DNA of 64,000 bases from Roseinatronobacter alkalisoli (GTDB lineage: Bacteria; Pseudomonadota; Alphaproteobacteria; Rhodobacterales; Rhodobacteraceae): NCBI RefSeq assembly GCF_028745735.1, contig NZ_JAQZSM010000004.1, positions 124,001 to 188,000 on the forward strand, written 5' to 3'. The translations under genes were made by a program, and so were the position numbers. The notes under the pieces are model-generated. The model saw nothing but the letters and a program-made list of their open reading frames with translations, was not told the origin of the DNA and searched no databases. Each line of letters opens with the position of its first letter. Within the stretch, counting starts at the first letter, position 1. This document shows positions 9,615 through 18,672 of the stretch, piece by piece.

Positions 9615-9621
9615 ATGCGCG

Positions 9622-10608
9622 TCAGGCGGATGGGACAGACCGGTTATCCTGCACGCGGAAGACATTGATCTTGCGGCGTTCTTCTTCCGGGGGCAGGCCG
9701 TAGGTTTCCTGATAGCGCTGGCGAAACGGGCTGGCAGAGGAATATCCGATAGCCAGCGCAATTTCACGCATGGATCTGTTGGAATACATCACCAGTTGCC
9801 GCGCCGCCGCCAGACGCAGATTGCGGTAATAGGCCAGCGGGCTTTTATCCGTCAGTTTCTTGAACAGCCGTTCCAGATGGCGCGGCGACACATCAATCTG
9901 GTCGCAGATATCGGCAATGCAGATCGGGTCTTCCAGATTTTCCGACATGATCCGCACTGCGCTGGCAACCGGTTCGGGCATCATGTCGGCTGTGGCTGCG
10001 GCGCGCAGGGCGGGGATGCGCTGCCGTGTCCCTTCGCGCCGCCCCGGCTGGTGCTGGAACCAGCACGCCACTTCTGTCATGATTTCCGGCCCGAGGCGTG
10101 CTTCAATCAGCATCAGCGACAAATCGAACGCCGCCGCTGCGCCCGACACCGTGACCCGCCGCCCGTCGGTCATGATCACATCATCTGTGGTCGCGTGGTC
10201 GGGGAATTCATCTGCGAATGCGGCGGCATAGCACCAATGAACCGAACAGGTGCGCTGTGCCATAAGCCCTGCGCGCGCCAGCGGAAACACCCCCCCGCTG
10301 ACCGCGCCCAGAACCGCGCCGTGCCGTTCCAATGTGCGCAGCACGGCGTTGGCGTGTCGCGGATTGTCAAATTGCGCATTGGGCGGGCTTAGCAGGATCA
10401 GGTAATCAAGCGCCCCGGTTTCCGACAGGCTGGCAGCGGGATGGAATGCAACCTGTGCGCTGCTTTCGACTGCTGTTCCCTGTTCTGACAGCAAGGTCCA
10501 ACGAAACGCAGGCTGGCCCGCAATTTCATTCGCGGCGCGCAATGGTTCAATCAATGACGTCAGGCAGGCCATCGGAAACCCCGGAAAGATCAGGAAGCCC
10601 AGATGCAT
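9622..10608 (-). CDS. GlxA-family transcriptional regulator (DJ-1/PfpI domain plus AraC HTH)
   Basis: The N-terminal two-thirds (from LGFLIFPGFPMACLTSLIEPL) is a DJ-1/PfpI-like sensory domain. The C-terminal third is an AraC-type double helix-turn-helix (ISPRHLERLFKKL-like segment VSPRHLERLFKKLTDKSPLA, then AIGYSSASPFRQRYQETYG). Proteins of this family include GbdR-type activators of betaine and related amine catabolism, so control of mgd, dmm or other methylated-amine genes is reasonable but unproven. ATG 10608 places the sensory domain at the very N-terminus; longer forms up to 10689 are possible. It is convergent with mgdD and divergent from the XRE-cupin gene across about 110 bp. Confidence 0.8.
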   Translation of the reverse strand: MHLGFLIFPGFPMACLTSLIEPLRAANEIAGQPAFRWTLLSEQGTAVESSAQVAFHPAASLSETGALDYLILLSPPNAQFDNPRHANAVLRTLERHGAVLGAVSGGVFPLARAGLMAQRTCSVHWCYAAAFADEFPDHATTDDVIMTDGRRVTVSGAAAAFDLSLMLIEARLGPEIMTEVACWFQHQPGRREGTRQRIPALRAAATADMMPEPVASAVRIMSENLEDPICIADICDQIDVSPRHLERLFKKLTDKSPLAYYRNLRLAAARQLVMYSNRSMREIALAIGYSSASPFRQRYQETYGLPPEEERRKINVFRVQDNRSVPSA

Positions 10609-10717
10609 ATTTTCATTTCCGTTTGCAAAATATATACTCTGATGAAACATGCCGCTATGTCCTGATCCCGATATGGGGCGTTTGCGCAAGGCCCCGCCCC
10701 GCAGTCAAGGAGAAGTC

Positions 10718-11380
10718 ATGCCCAAAGACAAGCAAGACCTTACGCAAAAGGACGCCAAATCCCGGTTGTCGCAAGATCCGCATCTGGTGCGCGAAGAACG
10801 CGAGAAGGTTCTGGAAGTTGCCATCGGGCGTGAAGTCCGTGGGTTTCGCCGTCAGAAAGGTATGACAGTTGCCGATCTGGCGCAAGCGACGGGTCTGTCC
10901 ATTGGCATGCTGTCGAAGATTGAAAACGGCAACACGTCGCCGTCGCTGACCACGTTGCAGACGCTGGCCAATGCGCTGAGCGTGCCGCTGACATCGTTTT
11001 TCCGCCGTTTTGAGGAACACCGCGAAGCCGTGCATACCAAAGCTGGCAAAGGGGTGGAGATTGAACGCGCGGGCACGCGGGCAGGGCATCAGTATAATCT
11101 GCTTGGGCATATCGGGGTGAATGCCAGCGGGGTTATGGTCGAACCCTATCTGATAACGCTGAGCACCAGCGCTGATATTTTTCCAACATTTCAGCATGGC
11201 GGGATTGAAACGATTTATATGCTGGAAGGGGAATTGCTGTATCGTCACAGCGACCAGCTGTACCACTTGCGCCCCGGTGACACGCTGTTTTTCGACGCAG
11301 ACGCGCCCCATGGCCCCGAAGGGTTGGAAAAATTGCCCGCGCGCTATCTGTCGATCATCGCCTATCCGCAAAACGGCTGA
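10718..11380 (+). CDS. XRE-family regulator with C-terminal cupin domain
   Basis: The 220-residue protein contains an XRE helix-turn-helix at about residues 38-92 (REVRGFRRQKGMTVADLAQA, then TGLSIGMLSKIENGNTSPSL). A cupin_2 domain with ETIYMLEGELLYRHSDQLYH and LRPGDTLFFDADAPHGPEGL fills the C-terminus. Such XRE-cupin proteins commonly sense small metabolites and control amine, polyamine or amino-acid catabolism. The start at ATG 10718 has AAGGAGA a few bases upstream. Its stop lies one base from the stop of the convergent dmmC. Regulation of dmm or mgs genes is inferred from position. Confidence 0.85.
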   Translation: MPKDKQDLTQKDAKSRLSQDPHLVREEREKVLEVAIGREVRGFRRQKGMTVADLAQATGLSIGMLSKIENGNTSPSLTTLQTLANALSVPLTSFFRRFEEHREAVHTKAGKGVEIERAGTRAGHQYNLLGHIGVNASGVMVEPYLITLSTSADIFPTFQHGGIETIYMLEGELLYRHSDQLYHLRPGDTLFFDADAPHGPEGLEKLPARYLSIIAYPQNG

Positions 11381-11381
11381 C

Positions 11382-12449
11382 CTATTTTTCCAGCGGCGGC
11401 TCGCGGTCCGGATCAGGCCAGATACCGGGCGAGGTGGGCTTGCCGTCATCATATTGCGCCAGATAGTCCAGAATCAGCGGGCGGTTATTGATGAAGCCCT
11501 TATAGGTGGCCAACTCATCCGGCAGGTCGCGGATAACGCGGTGCAACCGGCGGCCCCATTTCGGCATGGTGACCAGATCATCCAGCGCGATCAGATAGCA
11601 GCGGATGGGGAATACCAGCGCGTTTGAACGCGGCAGGCGGTAGAAGGTCTGCAATTCCACCCGCAGATGCTGCTTGCGACCGATATTCTCGGGCGTCAGT
11701 GTCGTTTTCTGCACCCCCCATTTATGGTAGTTCTCGGGGCTGGTATCGAGCAGCGGGTTGACTGTCATCGTCCAGTTCAGCCGCCGTGCCGGGCCGCCTT
11801 GCTGGATGTTCAGCAGGAATTTCAGCGCGCGTTTGAACACGCCCATTTCATGCGCCAGCGGCACCGGCGCGTGCCATTCAAAGAAATTCATGCCGATGTC
11901 GAAATCCAGCGACCAGTCGGCCTGGGTGGTGACCATGCCCGCATCCATCCACAGGTTGTTTTCGCGCTGGTCCAGCACCGCGAAATCCCCCTGCGCCTGG
12001 CGGGTGATGTATTCCATTGGCCCATAGGGCAGGCTGGCGTCATCCATGAAGGTGAATGTGTCATCCATGCCCAGCGGCTTGTTCACCCAGCGCCATTTAT
12101 CGCCCTTGCGGTGCAGTTCAAACAGGTCGGGGTAATCTTCGGATTTGCTGACCATGATCAGTTCCAGCAAGTCCCAGCCCGCCAGATTCATATGCGGCAG
12201 GGACTGGCAGCGCAGCGGATCTTCGGCCAGCACCAGCGCCCGGTCGCGCATTTCGGATATATAATGTTCATCCACATCGAAGCGCTTTTCAAACACTGAC
12301 CCCGCAGGCCCGCCGCGATGCTGTTCCATGTTGACAGAATACATGTAGCTGTCTTCGTGAAACGGAAACGGAAAGCGCCGGATCGCCCAGTCCGAATTGC
12401 GGAACGTGTAATCATCGCGGAAGGTTTCGTCATTGAACTGAATGGTCAT
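11382..12449 (-). CDS. dmmC: Dimethylamine monooxygenase, haem-dependent oxidative N-demethylase (DUF3445) subunit
   Basis: The 355-residue protein belongs to the DUF3445/HODM family, whose characterised member binds haem in a PAS-like fold and oxidatively N-demethylates secondary amines with O2. Family marks visible here are DDYTFRNSDWAIRRFPFPFH, LAGWDLLELIMVSKSEDYPD, MDAGMVTTQADWSLDFDIG and LRVELQTFYRLPRSNALVF. It would catalyse DMA to methylamine plus formaldehyde, with electrons from the adjacent reductase DmmB. It is the last gene of dmmD-dmmA-dmmB-dmmC, 15 bases after dmmB. I recall the dmm naming from roseobacter work; the letter assignment could differ, the family assignment is firm. 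Confidence 0.85.
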   Translation of the reverse strand: MTIQFNDETFRDDYTFRNSDWAIRRFPFPFHEDSYMYSVNMEQHRGGPAGSVFEKRFDVDEHYISEMRDRALVLAEDPLRCQSLPHMNLAGWDLLELIMVSKSEDYPDLFELHRKGDKWRWVNKPLGMDDTFTFMDDASLPYGPMEYITRQAQGDFAVLDQRENNLWMDAGMVTTQADWSLDFDIGMNFFEWHAPVPLAHEMGVFKRALKFLLNIQQGGPARRLNWTMTVNPLLDTSPENYHKWGVQKTTLTPENIGRKQHLRVELQTFYRLPRSNALVFPIRCYLIALDDLVTMPKWGRRLHRVIRDLPDELATYKGFINNRPLILDYLAQYDDGKPTSPGIWPDPDREPPLEK

Positions 12450-12464
12450 GGTTGCATTCCCCCG

Positions 12465-13430
12465 TTAGCGGTCCAGAACCAGTGTCTTGCCGTCAAACCG
12501 GCTGACACAGGGCATGATCTTTTCACCGCTGGCGTGCTCTTCTTCTTCCAGCCAGTGGTCATTGTGCAAAATCGTACCGTCATGGCGGATGACGCGGGTT
12601 TCGCACTGCCCGCAGGCCCCGCCCCGGCACATATAGGGTGCATCCACCCCCGCGCGTTCAATCGCTTCCAGCAGGCTTTCATGTTCACCGACCGTGACGG
12701 TCTTGCCTGATGCAGCGAGTTCCACCACAAACGGGGTGCCGGATTGTGGCGCCAGGAATTCCTCGTAATGCAGCGCAGTGGCGGGCCAACCCAGTTCCGT
12801 TGCCGTGCCCAGAACCCAGTCAATCATGCCACGCGGGCCGCAGACATAGATATGGGTGCCAAGGGGTTGCCCCCTGAGCAGGGTTTCCAGCGCGATGCGT
12901 TCCCCCTGATCATCATGATAGACATGCACCTGCAACGGGTGGCGCGTGCGCAGGTCATCGGCGTAGCTGGCCAGCGCGGCACTGCGCACCGCATAATGCA
13001 ATTCGAACCGCGCGGGCAGGCGTTCAAGCTGCCGGATTTGCGACATGAACGGCGTGATGCCGATGCCGCCCGCGATCATCAGGTGTTTTTTCGCGGTCAG
13101 GTCCAGCGGAAACAGGTTCACAGGATAGCTGACTACCATCCGGTCACCGACCTGCACCTTGTCATGCATGAAGACCGAGCCGCCGCGCCCCTGATCATCG
13201 CGCCGCACCGAAATGGCATAGTGGTGCGGGTCCATCGGGTCGGACATCAGGGAATAGGGGTTCAGGCGGGTTTTGTCCCCGTCCCGCATTTCGACAACGA
13301 TATGCGCGCCGCCTGAAAAATGCGGCAGGTCATGCCCGTCCGCGTGCCGGAATTCAAACCGGGTGACAAGATCGTTCAGTTTCACCCTTGCGGTGACGAT
13401 CACGGGAATTTTCTGCGTGCCGGAACTCAT
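12465..13430 (-). CDS. dmmB: Dimethylamine monooxygenase reductase subunit (PDR/VanB-type)
   Basis: The 321-residue protein has the phthalate-dioxygenase-reductase order. A flavin-binding barrel contains RLNPYSLMSDP. An NAD(P)-binding domain follows, with AGGIGITPFMSQIRQLE and YVCGPRGMIDWV. The C-terminal plant-type 2Fe-2S ferredoxin has Cys268, Cys273, Cys276 and Cys308 (CRGGACGQC...MPC). It would pass electrons from NAD(P)H to the haem subunit DmmC. The start at ATG 13430 overlaps the dmmA stop by four bases (ATGA), which excludes the longer in-frame extension that runs into dmmA. Confidence 0.9.
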   Translation of the reverse strand: MSSGTQKIPVIVTARVKLNDLVTRFEFRHADGHDLPHFSGGAHIVVEMRDGDKTRLNPYSLMSDPMDPHHYAISVRRDDQGRGGSVFMHDKVQVGDRMVVSYPVNLFPLDLTAKKHLMIAGGIGITPFMSQIRQLERLPARFELHYAVRSAALASYADDLRTRHPLQVHVYHDDQGERIALETLLRGQPLGTHIYVCGPRGMIDWVLGTATELGWPATALHYEEFLAPQSGTPFVVELAASGKTVTVGEHESLLEAIERAGVDAPYMCRGGACGQCETRVIRHDGTILHNDHWLEEEEHASGEKIMPCVSRFDGKTLVLDR

Positions 13431-14035
13431 GAATACAACTCCACCGGTGGGGGAACATTGCCGGGGTCTTCGGCATCGATGCACACGCCCTGAAATGCGG
13501 CCAGCCTGCGGGAATAATGGTCGCGCACAAACAGGTTCAGCCCGCAATGGCTGCAGGTGAAAGGGTCGGTCGTCACATCCTCGGTGATGCCTTTGCAATG
13601 CACGCATTGCACCCGCCGCGCGACGGACCCGCGGTGTTCCGTCTGGATGGCGGCCAACGGGATGCCCGCGTTCAGCGCTTCATTCATGGCCTGCCCGATC
13701 AGCCCTTCGGTGCCCGCCAGATAGATTTGCGCACCCATCACGGTGTCGGCCAGCACCCTGCGAATGCGCGGAACGCTTGCATCATAACTGGCCCCGATAT
13801 GCAGCACTGCCGGGGCTGCGGCCTGAAGCTGCGTGACATACCGATTACCCGTGTCGCGGGGAATGAAGATGACATGCGCGCTGGCCATCAGGGCCGCATC
13901 GGCGCGCGCCAGACCCAGCAGCGCCTCTGCCCCTTCGGCGTCGGCGATCATCAGGTGCCCGCTGCCCTTGCGCGGCGACAGGGTGCCGTAAACGGGGCGG
14001 CTATGGATGGACGGGGGGAAGGTGAACCTGCTCAT
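13427..14035 (-). CDS. dmmA: Dimethylamine monooxygenase subunit DmmA-family protein with zinc ribbon
   Basis: The 202-residue protein combines a Rossmann-like middle segment (GAQIYLAGTEGLIGQAMNEA) with a C-terminal four-cysteine ribbon: Cys144-x2-Cys147 and Cys161-x2-Cys164 (CVHCKG, TCSHCG). This matches the small third subunit of DmmABC/HODM complexes, whose role is needed for activity but not well understood. It lies between dmmD (71 bases upstream) and dmmB (four-base overlap). The ribbon suggests metal binding; whether the metal is zinc or iron cannot be told from sequence. Confidence 0.82.
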   Translation of the reverse strand: MSRFTFPPSIHSRPVYGTLSPRKGSGHLMIADAEGAEALLGLARADAALMASAHVIFIPRDTGNRYVTQLQAAAPAVLHIGASYDASVPRIRRVLADTVMGAQIYLAGTEGLIGQAMNEALNAGIPLAAIQTEHRGSVARRVQCVHCKGITEDVTTDPFTCSHCGLNLFVRDHYSRRLAAFQGVCIDAEDPGNVPPPVELYS

Positions 14036-14106
14036 CTGGGGTCATCACTCCTGATAATAATCGTGAAACGGGCGCGGCGCCCATGGCTGCCGCGCCCTGT
14101 CATCGC

Positions 14107-15243
14107 TCAGCCCTTGGCGGTCCGGCGCTTCTTGTCGGGGTCATAGAAGGGCATGGAATGGGCCACGCAGGGAATTTCGCCATCTGCGTTCTGCACGACC
14201 AATGGCGTGCCATCCACCGCGCAATCCACCGGCATGCGCGCAATGCCCACATTATGCTTGTTTAGTGACGAATACATGCCGATGGTGACAACACCCACCT
14301 GCTTGCCGTCTTTCAGCAGGGGCGCGCCTTCGTCGGCGGGGGCGGTGCCGTCCAGTTTCACACCATAAATCCGGAAACGTTCCTTGCCCTTCAGGCGGTA
14401 ATGTTCTTCCGCACCGCGAAAGCCGGTCTTGCCTTTGGACACAGTGAAATCAAGGCCAAGTTCCCACAGGGTGTCACCACATTTTTCATCCGCGAATGGG
14501 TGTTTTTCTGAATTATCATAAGGAAAGAACAGCAGATAGCTTTCGGCGCGCAACAGATCCAGCGTGGTGAAGCGCGTGGGGATAATGCCCATGGCCGCGC
14601 CTTTGTCTACCAGCGCATCCCAGATTTCCGCCGCATCCTGCGCACGGCAGAAAATTTCATAGCCGCGTTCACCCGTATAGCCGGTGCGCGAAATCATCAC
14701 CGGCTTGTCCCACAGCATGGTCTGGGTATGGGCGAAATAGGGCAGGTCACGAATGCCCGGCACGCCTTGTGCGTCCAGAAAATCCACGGCCAGCGGTCCC
14801 TGTAGCGAGATGTCATGCAGATTGTCGTCAAAGCGGATGTCCACATCGCGCCCCGTCGCGGCCATGGTCAGTTGTTCATGCCCCTGACCGGACCCATGCA
14901 CGACCATGTAGGCGTTGGGACCAGTGCGGTAGATCACGCAATCATCAATGAACTTGCCGTCGTCATTCAGCATGGTGGCATAGGAACTGCGCCCCGGCTT
15001 GATCTTGTCGGCATAGCGTGTGGTGGCGCGGTCGATGACATGAAAGGCGTGTGGCCCCACGACATGCACCTTCTTCAGGCCCGAAACATCCATGAACCCG
15101 GCCTTGGTGCGGATGGCCAGATATTCCTGTTCCTGATCCTTGTCATAGCTCCATGCCGTGCCCATGCCGGACCAGTCTTCCAGTTCCGACCCAAGTGCGC
15201 GGTGACGGCTGGCAAGCGCCGAGAATCGCCAAGATGTCGTCAT
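14107..15243 (-). CDS. dmmD: GcvT-like tetrahydrofolate-binding aminomethyltransferase of the dmm operon
   Basis: The 378-residue protein is a stand-alone GcvT fold. Typical segments are AGFMDVSGLKKVHVVGPHAF, SSYATMLNDDGKFIDDCVIY, ISRTGYTGERGYEIFCRAQD and LDLLRAESYLLFF. In the dmmDABC order it is expected to trap the formaldehyde from DMA demethylation on THF. ATG 15243 is preceded by AAGGGAGA; an upstream in-frame start at 15267 is less likely. It is the first gene of the operon, and its promoter lies in the region shared with mgsA, where four helically spaced TGGT half-sites occur. Confidence 0.85.
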   Translation of the reverse strand: MTTSWRFSALASRHRALGSELEDWSGMGTAWSYDKDQEQEYLAIRTKAGFMDVSGLKKVHVVGPHAFHVIDRATTRYADKIKPGRSSYATMLNDDGKFIDDCVIYRTGPNAYMVVHGSGQGHEQLTMAATGRDVDIRFDDNLHDISLQGPLAVDFLDAQGVPGIRDLPYFAHTQTMLWDKPVMISRTGYTGERGYEIFCRAQDAAEIWDALVDKGAAMGIIPTRFTTLDLLRAESYLLFFPYDNSEKHPFADEKCGDTLWELGLDFTVSKGKTGFRGAEEHYRLKGKERFRIYGVKLDGTAPADEGAPLLKDGKQVGVVTIGMYSSLNKHNVGIARMPVDCAVDGTPLVVQNADGEIPCVAHSMPFYDPDKKRRTAKG

Positions 15244-15658
15244 TCTGATCTCCCTTGTGTGGTTCAACTGGTATTTATTGGTCTTATTTGGTCAATACGC
15301 AGTGTTCTTGCGGCTGCTGTTGTTGAGCAGTTGGCCAAAACGTGGCCGTAAAATCAACATAAAAAGAAAAATATTTTACTGGTGTGCAATATATTTGCCT
15401 TAGGCGCTGTTTCGCTGAGCATATTTTTCAGGGAATCGCTGTAAGAAAAGTACCAATTTGCGGGAATTTGGTAATTCTGGTCCGAATCGTCGGTTGTCCA
15501 GGGCCATGTGCCATGGTGGCCGCATGTTGTGTAGACCGAAGAAATGCGTGAAATTTAAGCATGCTTATGACTGAAAGGAAAAATATATTCTTACCAGTTG
15601 ATTCCGGATCATCTGCTTGATAGCGTCTGCTCAAGCGCAATTTGCAAGGAAATGGGTG
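15244..15658. promoter_or_regulatory. Divergent dmmD / mgsA control region
   Basis: This 415-bp AT-rich gap holds no convincing gene. On the dmmD side four TGGT half-sites begin at 15260, 15269, 15279 and 15289. Nearer to mgsA is an inverted pair with arms TACCAA (15451-15456) and TTGGTA (15468-15473), followed by another TGGT at 15478. These resemble the motifs before tmm and before amt/mgdA. mgsA has AAGGA at 15646-15650. A shared methylated-amine regulator is inferred. Confidence 0.5.
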
Positions 15659-16555
15659 ATGTGCGGAATAGTTGGGCTGTTTCTGAAGGATCCTTCGCTG
15701 AAACCACAGCTTGGGGCGATGCTGACAGATATGCTGGTAACAATGACGGATCGTGGCCCCGACAGTGCGGGAATAGCGATCTATGGGTCGGGGCAGGCGG
15801 GGCAAGCCAAGCTGACGGTCCAGTCAGATGATGCCGATGCGGATTTTGCCACTTTGGCCGATGATCTGGGGCAGGCGTTGGGCGCTGCGGTGTCATTGCG
15901 CCGGGCCGATACGCATGCGGTGCTGACACTGCCTGCGGAACAGGCAGATGCGGCGCGCGACGCACTTGGCACCCTGCGCCCCGGCCTGCGCATCATGAGC
16001 GATGGACAAAATATTGAAATATACAAGGAAGTTGGCCTGCCGCGCGATGTGGCGGCGCGGTTTGATGTCGCGTCCATGTCGGGCAGTCACGGTATCGGGC
16101 ATACGCGCATGGCCACGGAATCTGCTGTGACGACGCAGGGCGCGCACCCGTTTTCGACCGGGGCCGACCAGTGCCTTGTGCATAACGGGTCGCTGTCGAA
16201 CCACAACAATCTGCGCCGCAGCCTGAAACGCGCCGGCGTGCGGATCGACAGCCAGAATGATACCGAAGTCGGCGCGGCCTATGTGACGTGGAAAATGCAG
16301 CAGGGGGCAACCCTGGGGCAAGCGCTGGAAGGCGCGTTGACGGACCTTGACGGGTTCTTCACATTCGTTGTGGGCACGAAGGACGGTTTTGGCGTGGTCC
16401 GCGACCCGATCGCGTGCAAACCTGCGGTCATGGCCGAAACCGACCAGTATGTGGCCTTCGGGTCGGAATATCGCGCGCTGGTCAACCTGCCGGGCATCGA
16501 CACCGCGCGCGTCTGGGAACCCGAACCCGCCACTGTTTATTTCTGGAGTCACTGA
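15659..16555 (+). CDS. mgsA: N-methylglutamate synthase subunit A (class II glutamine amidotransferase-like)
   Basis: The 298-residue protein starts MCGIVGLFLKDPSLKPQLG, so Cys2 becomes the N-terminal nucleophile after Met removal, as in GltB1/PurF-type amidotransferase domains. Further family marks are RGPDSAGIAIYG, IGHTRMATESAVTTQGAHPF and LVHNGSLSNHNNLRRSL. It is the GltB1-like part of a split glutamate-synthase-like enzyme that forms N-methylglutamate. ATG 15659 is chosen because it exposes Cys2 and has AAGGA upstream; starts further upstream would bury the nucleophile. mgsB begins two bases after its stop. Confidence 0.9.
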   Translation: MCGIVGLFLKDPSLKPQLGAMLTDMLVTMTDRGPDSAGIAIYGSGQAGQAKLTVQSDDADADFATLADDLGQALGAAVSLRRADTHAVLTLPAEQADAARDALGTLRPGLRIMSDGQNIEIYKEVGLPRDVAARFDVASMSGSHGIGHTRMATESAVTTQGAHPFSTGADQCLVHNGSLSNHNNLRRSLKRAGVRIDSQNDTEVGAAYVTWKMQQGATLGQALEGALTDLDGFFTFVVGTKDGFGVVRDPIACKPAVMAETDQYVAFGSEYRALVNLPGIDTARVWEPEPATVYFWSH

Positions 16556-16557
16556 TC

Positions 16558-17241
16558 ATGCAAAGTATTGATCTTGCTACCCAACCCCTGCGCGAACTCA
16601 ACAGCACGCTTCAGGCGCAATCCGCGCAGACCAATGCAACTGCATGGGAAATTCTGAACCCGCGCGGCGCACATGCCATTGCCGTAGGGCTTGATGCGCC
16701 CATCGAGGTCACTGTTCGCGGTGTGACGGGCTATTACTGCGCGGGCATGAACAAGCAGGCGCATATTCATGTCACCGGGTCCGTCGGGCCGGGCGTGGCC
16801 GAAAACATGATGTCGGGCGCTGTCATTATTGACGGGGATGCCAGCCAATATGCGGGCGCAACCGGGCGCGGGGGGCTGCTGGTCATCAAGGGCAATGCAT
16901 CGTCACGCTGCGGGATTTCCATGAAGGGGATCGACATCGTGGTGCATGGGAATGTGGGCCATATGTCGGCCTTCATGGCACAGGCGGGTAATCTGGTGGT
17001 CTGCGGTGACGCGGGCGATGCGCTGGGCGATTCCATTTATGAAGCGCGGCTTTTCGTGCGCGGGTCGGTCAGAAGCCTTGGCGCGGATTGCGTGGAAAAG
17101 GAAATGCGCCCGGAGCATCTGGAAATCCTGCGCGATCTGCTGGACCGCGCGGGCGCGGATGCGAAGCCAGAAGAATTCCGGCGCTACGGGTCCGCGCGCA
17201 AATTGTATAATTTCGACATCGACAATGCGGCGGCATATTGA
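16558..17241 (+). CDS. mgsB: N-methylglutamate synthase subunit B (GXGXG, GltB3-like domain)
   Basis: The 227-residue protein is a right-handed GXGXG beta-helix as in the C-terminal domain of glutamate synthase and FwdC. The repeat is seen in VRGVTGYYCAGMNKQAHIHV, GRGGLLVIKGNASSRCGIS and VVCGDAGDALGDSIYEARL. It has no catalytic residues of its own and is expected to form the scaffold between the amidotransferase MgsA and the FMN subunit MgsC. ATG 16558 starts two bases after mgsA; a longer in-frame reading would overlap mgsA and is rejected. Three compact genes in the A-B-C order are diagnostic of mgs. Confidence 0.9.
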   Translation: MQSIDLATQPLRELNSTLQAQSAQTNATAWEILNPRGAHAIAVGLDAPIEVTVRGVTGYYCAGMNKQAHIHVTGSVGPGVAENMMSGAVIIDGDASQYAGATGRGGLLVIKGNASSRCGISMKGIDIVVHGNVGHMSAFMAQAGNLVVCGDAGDALGDSIYEARLFVRGSVRSLGADCVEKEMRPEHLEILRDLLDRAGADAKPEEFRRYGSARKLYNFDIDNAAAY

Positions 17242-17252
17242 AGGATATGACA

Positions 17253-18596
17253 ATGAAAGATCATGACACCCGCATTCCGCAGACAGTGCCGATTCAGTCG
17301 GCTACGTTTTCAAACCCCATCAATGCCGAAATCCGGCGGGCTGCGGCAACCGGCATCTATGACATTCGCGGCGGCGGCGCAAAACGCAAGGTTCCGCATT
17401 TCGACGATCTGCTGTTTCTGGGCGCCTCTATCAGCCGCTACCCGCTGGAAGGCTACCGCGAGAAATGCGACACGCGCGTCACGCTTGGCACGCGCTTTGC
17501 AAAGAAACCGATTGAACTGGACATCCCCGTCACCATCGCAGGGATGAGTTTCGGCGCGCTGTCGGCGCAGGCCAAGGAAGCGCTGGGGCGTGGCGCATCT
17601 GCGGCGGGCACATCGACCACCACCGGCGATGGCGGCATGACGCCGGAAGAACGCGGGCATTCCAGCAAGCTGGTCTATCAATACCTGCCATCGCGCTACG
17701 GGATGAACCCCGATGATCTGCGCCGCGCAGATGCGATTGAAATTGTCGTGGGGCAGGGCGCAAAACCGGGCGGCGGTGGTATGCTGCTGGGCCAGAAGAT
17801 TTCCGACCGCGTGGCCGAAATGCGCACCCTGCCCAAGGGCATTGACCAGCGGTCTGCCTGTCGGCACCCGGACTGGACCGGGCCGGATGATCTGGAAATC
17901 AAGATCCTGGAGTTGCGCGAAATCACCGGCTGGCAGGTGCCGATCTATGTCAAGGTCGGTGGCACGCGCCCCTATTATGACACGGCGCTGGCGGTGAAGG
18001 CAGGCGCGGATGTTGTGGTGCTGGACGGCATGCAGGGCGGCACCGCCGCCACGCAGGATGTGTTCATCGAACATGTGGGCCTGCCGACACTGGCCTGTAT
18101 CCGGCCCGCCGTGCGCGCGTTGCAGGATCTTGGCATGCACCGCGAAGTGCAGCTTGTCGTATCGGGGGGCATCCGCACGGGTGCAGATGTGGCCAAGGCA
18201 TTGGCACTGGGCGCGGATGCAGTGGCAATCGGCACAGCCGCGCTGATTGCGCTGGGCGACAATGACCCCAGATGGGAATCCGAATACCAGAAGCTGGGCA
18301 CGACGACAGGGGCCTATGATGACTGGCATGAAGGGCGCGACCCGGCTGGCATTACCACGCAAGACCCCGACCTTGCCGCGCGTCTGGACCCTGTGGAAGC
18401 AGGGCGGCGCTTGCGCAACTATCTGAAGGTGATGACGCTGGAAGCGCAGACCATCGCGCGCGCCTGCGGGCATAACCACCTGCACAATCTGGAACCCGAA
18501 GACCTGTGCGCGCTGACAATGGAAGCCGCCGCCATGGCGCAGGTGCCGCTTGCGGGCACGGACTGGTATCCGGGCAAACCGGGTTCAGGGTATTAA
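17253..18596 (+). CDS. mgsC: N-methylglutamate synthase subunit C (FMN-dependent GltB2-like)
   Basis: The 447-residue protein carries the FMN-binding TIM-barrel of glutamate synthase. Conserved parts are IAGMSFGALSAQAKEALGRG, VGQGAKPGGGGMLLGQKI, VYVKVGG-like YVKVGGTRPYY, DGMQGGTAATQDVFIEHVG and SGGIRTGADVAKALALGADA. It would condense methylamine, delivered via gamma-glutamylmethylamide, with 2-oxoglutarate-derived skeletons to give N-methylglutamate. AAGGA at 17241-17245 best fits ATG 17253; ATG 17247 is too close. It follows mgsB by 11 bases and precedes gmaS by 76. Confidence 0.9.
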   Translation: MKDHDTRIPQTVPIQSATFSNPINAEIRRAAATGIYDIRGGGAKRKVPHFDDLLFLGASISRYPLEGYREKCDTRVTLGTRFAKKPIELDIPVTIAGMSFGALSAQAKEALGRGASAAGTSTTTGDGGMTPEERGHSSKLVYQYLPSRYGMNPDDLRRADAIEIVVGQGAKPGGGGMLLGQKISDRVAEMRTLPKGIDQRSACRHPDWTGPDDLEIKILELREITGWQVPIYVKVGGTRPYYDTALAVKAGADVVVLDGMQGGTAATQDVFIEHVGLPTLACIRPAVRALQDLGMHREVQLVVSGGIRTGADVAKALALGADAVAIGTAALIALGDNDPRWESEYQKLGTTTGAYDDWHEGRDPAGITTQDPDLAARLDPVEAGRRLRNYLKVMTLEAQTIARACGHNHLHNLEPEDLCALTMEAAAMAQVPLAGTDWYPGKPGSGY

Positions 18597-18672
18597 GGCA
18601 TATGGCGCGGGTCGGGCAGGGGTCCGGTCCGCGCAGCCATTTTGAAAACACGCGACCAACAGGGACAAGAAA

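Noticed and set aside
12465-13607. Longer DmmB with an N-terminal extension
   Set aside because: The extra 59 residues lie inside dmmA in another frame and show no homology; ATG 13430 with ATGA coupling is the better start.
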